A program made the translations under genes and the position numbers. This document shows positions 62,537 through 64,000 of a stretch of 64,000 nt of DNA, in pieces. Origin of the DNA: Endobacterium cereale (lineage in GTDB: Bacteria; Pseudomonadota; Alphaproteobacteria; Rhizobiales; Rhizobiaceae); assembly GCF_009617585.1 (NCBI RefSeq), contig NZ_WIXI01000045.1, positions 1 to 64,000 on the forward strand, written 5' to 3'. Numbering within the stretch: the first letter of the stretch is position 1; each line of letters opens with the position of its first letter. The notes beneath the pieces were generated by a model that made no database searches, was not told the origin of the DNA, and was given only the letters and a program-made list of their open reading frames with translations.

Positions 62537-62924
62537 CGGTAGGCATCACGCTGATCGCTAACGGCCGAAACGACAGCACGACAAACTTCTGGCGACCGAC
62601 ATCGCGAAAATCGTGCAGGAAAAACGCCAGTTCCCAAACATCGCAGTCAGTCCCACTCGGCCCCAGACGTGAAATTTCGCCATCCTGCCCCGCAGCAAAA
62701 CCGCTGAACGGTGGCGCAACACCGCCCGCATCCAGCGCAATCGCAATGCGCATACCCAGTTGCACATCACCAAACCGGCACAAGTCAGCATCCGGCTGGT
62801 TCAGCGCCAGAACTTCGGTCGAAAGCATCATGATGGCGTCATCGATCGCATAATCGACCAATGTACCGCCACCAAACGCGAAGCCGCGCAAAGCATCGAT
62901 CGGCGAAATACTCACGTCCCGCAA
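62517..62924 (-). CDS. Hypothetical protein downstream of selO
   Basis: 135 aa. Starts MRDVSISPIDALRGF, overlapping the selO stop by 13 bp, and ends inside the HicB-like frame. Mixed composition (DYAIDDAIMMLSTEVLALNQ; DCDVWELAFFLHDFRDVGRQ). No family recognised. Overlap with selO suggests cotranscription; coding status moderate. Confidence 0.45.
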   Translation of the reverse strand: MRDVSISPIDALRGFAFGGGTLVDYAIDDAIMMLSTEVLALNQPDADLCRFGDVQLGMRIAIALDAGGVAPPFSGFAAGQDGEISRLGPSGTDCDVWELAFFLHDFRDVGRQKFVVLSFRPLAISVMPTGVAISD

Positions 62925-64000
62925 AACGTCCGCAACACCCGCTGATCCACAGTCGGCGGCGCCATCAGGTCGGCAAATTCCGGCTGGTCCTCATAGGGCT
63001 TTTCCAACGCCTTGGTCAGCCGCTCGAAAAAGCTGAAATCGCCGTAATTGCCCGCCGCGATCGCTTCTTCGATCCGGTGGTTACGGGCAATGATCGCCGG
63101 GTTTTTCGCGCGCATCGCCGCCCGCTGCGTCTCCGTACCACGCCCATCCCGCTCCAGCCTCTGCCGCCATTGCACCAGCCATGCCACTGCTGACGCCTTG
63201 ACCGTCACACCGGCCTCCATCGGCGCATCCGAAAAACCATCCAGAAACGCCGCATCACCTTCCGGCGTCACCGCATCGGCCAGCCGTCGAAACGCCAGCG
63301 TAAAATCCGCTTCGCCCTTGTGCATGACGGCAAGCAGCCCCTGCACCAGTTCGCCATCACCTTCCTCGTGGCCCGACAAACCGATCTTCTCTGAAAACTC
63401 GGCAAGCCACGCGGCCTGAAACCGTTCGCCAAAATCCTTCAGCATATCATTGGCGGCCTCCACCGCCTTCTCCTCGTCGGCATCCAGCAATGGCAGCAGG
63501 CATTCGGCCAGCCGCGCGATATTCCACTGGGCGATGCCCGGCTGGTTGCGATAGGCATATCGCCCCTGCGCATCGATCGAGGAAAACACTTTCGTCGGGT
63601 CATATTCGTCGAGAAAGGCACAAGGCCCGAAATCGATCGTTTCGCCCGAGATCGTCATGTTGTCGGTGTTCATCACCCCATGGATAAAACCGACACCGAG
63701 CCAACGCGCCACAAGCTGCGCCTGCCGGATCGCCACCTGCTGCAAAAGCGCAAGATACGGGTTCTCCTGCGTTTTCAGGTCCGGATAATGCCGCTCGATC
63801 ACATAATCGGCCAAAACCTTGATGCCGTCCGTGTCACCTCGCGCGGCAAGATATTGGAACGTGCCGATGCGCACATGGCTCGCCGCCACGCGCACGAAAA
63901 CCGCGCCCTGCTGCGGCGTCTCGCGATAGACAGCCTCGCCGGTCGCCACCGCTGCCAGCGCCCGTGTTGCCGGAATGCCGAGTGCCGCAAATGCTTCGGA
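62912..64000 (-). CDS. selO: Protein adenylyltransferase SelO (YdiU), C-terminal part
   Basis: 362 C-terminal residues; the N-terminus lies beyond the window. SelO is a pseudokinase-fold enzyme that transfers AMP to Ser/Thr/Tyr. Family sequence is clear: RGDTDGIKVLADYVIERHYP, the active-site run FIHGVMNTDNMTISGETIDF-GPCAFLDEYDP, RYAYRNQPGIAQWNIARLAE and the C-terminal NPAIIARNHRIEEAI. No frame break in the visible part. Confidence 0.94.
   Translation of the reverse strand, partial: SEAFAALGIPATRALAAVATGEAVYRETPQQGAVFVRVAASHVRIGTFQYLAARGDTDGIKVLADYVIERHYPDLKTQENPYLALLQQVAIRQAQLVARWLGVGFIHGVMNTDNMTISGETIDFGPCAFLDEYDPTKVFSSIDAQGRYAYRNQPGIAQWNIARLAECLLPLLDADEEKAVEAANDMLKDFGERFQAAWLAEFSEKIGLSGHEEGDGELVQGLLAVMHKGEADFTLAFRRLADAVTPEGDAAFLDGFSDAPMEAGVTVKASAVAWLVQWRQRLERDGRGTETQRAAMRAKNPAIIARNHRIEEAIAAGNYGDFSFFERLTKALEKPYEDQPEFADLMAPPTVDQRVLRTFCGT

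Overview
The window looks like a chromosomal segment of an alphaproteobacterium of the Rhizobiaceae (Agrobacterium/Rhizobium/Sinorhizobium type). The base composition is GC-rich. The gene order feuN-feuP-feuQ / cycHJKL (ccmI-E-F-H) / degP / two-component pair / gntP / glnE / pleC is the one I know from rhizobia. Irr-box-like, GANTC-rich and CtrA-like regulatory sequence is present. There is no rRNA, tRNA, integrase, transposase or CRISPR array that I can see.

Layout. 1-12.5 kb is mixed core and accessory sequence. It starts with an ETF-ubiquinone oxidoreductase gene broken by a 157-bp tandem duplication, followed by an SDR oxidoreductase, small membrane proteins, a class D beta-lactamase divergent from an AmpR-like LysR regulator, a YegD-type Hsp70, a UDG-family protein, an orphan sugar-binding protein divergent from a GntR/FCD regulator, and an EamA transporter. 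12.5-28.1 kb is core: pepN, a TetR/MFS pair sharing twin palindromic operators, pleC (preceded by five GANTC sites in about 115 bp), glnE, gntP, a two-component system and degP. 28.2-32.2 kb holds an iron-responsive-looking Cys-rich mini-protein gene, a cytosolic PAS-PAS chemoreceptor, a secreted hypothetical protein and an AT-rich orphan immunity-protein-like gene, placed between degP and the cytochrome c maturation operon. 32.3-39.6 kb is the cycHJKL operon, a lipoprotein and the feuN-feuP-feuQ signalling genes.

40-60.4 kb, almost all on the minus strand, is an RcGTA-type gene transfer agent structural cluster. In transcription order it runs: 187-aa first gene, large terminase, GH19 endolysin, portal, prohead protease, capsid, head-tail connectors, tail terminator, major tail protein, gp10, tail chaperone, short tape measure, DUF2460, DUF2163, NlpC/P60 peptidase, TIM-barrel megaprotein, holin-like protein. 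Every expected head and tail frame is open. The cluster also carries its own candidate lysis pair and is interrupted by cargo: a RelE/ParE-RHH toxin-antitoxin module with a perfect operator palindrome, an antisense MFS transporter, several small plus-strand genes (one with its own terminator, one a 29-codon basic peptide beside strong hairpins) and dispersed palindromic repeats, one of which is read through inside the terminase N-terminus. 60.5-64 kb returns to chromosomal genes: a DapA-like aldolase, ArsC, a HicB-like remnant, a hypothetical gene and the C-terminal part of SelO.

The most interesting items are the GTA cluster with embedded lysis, toxin-antitoxin and cargo genes, the GANTC cluster before pleC, the Irr-like box before a CxxC mini-protein, the AmpR/class D beta-lactamase pairing and the frameshifting duplication in ETF-QO.
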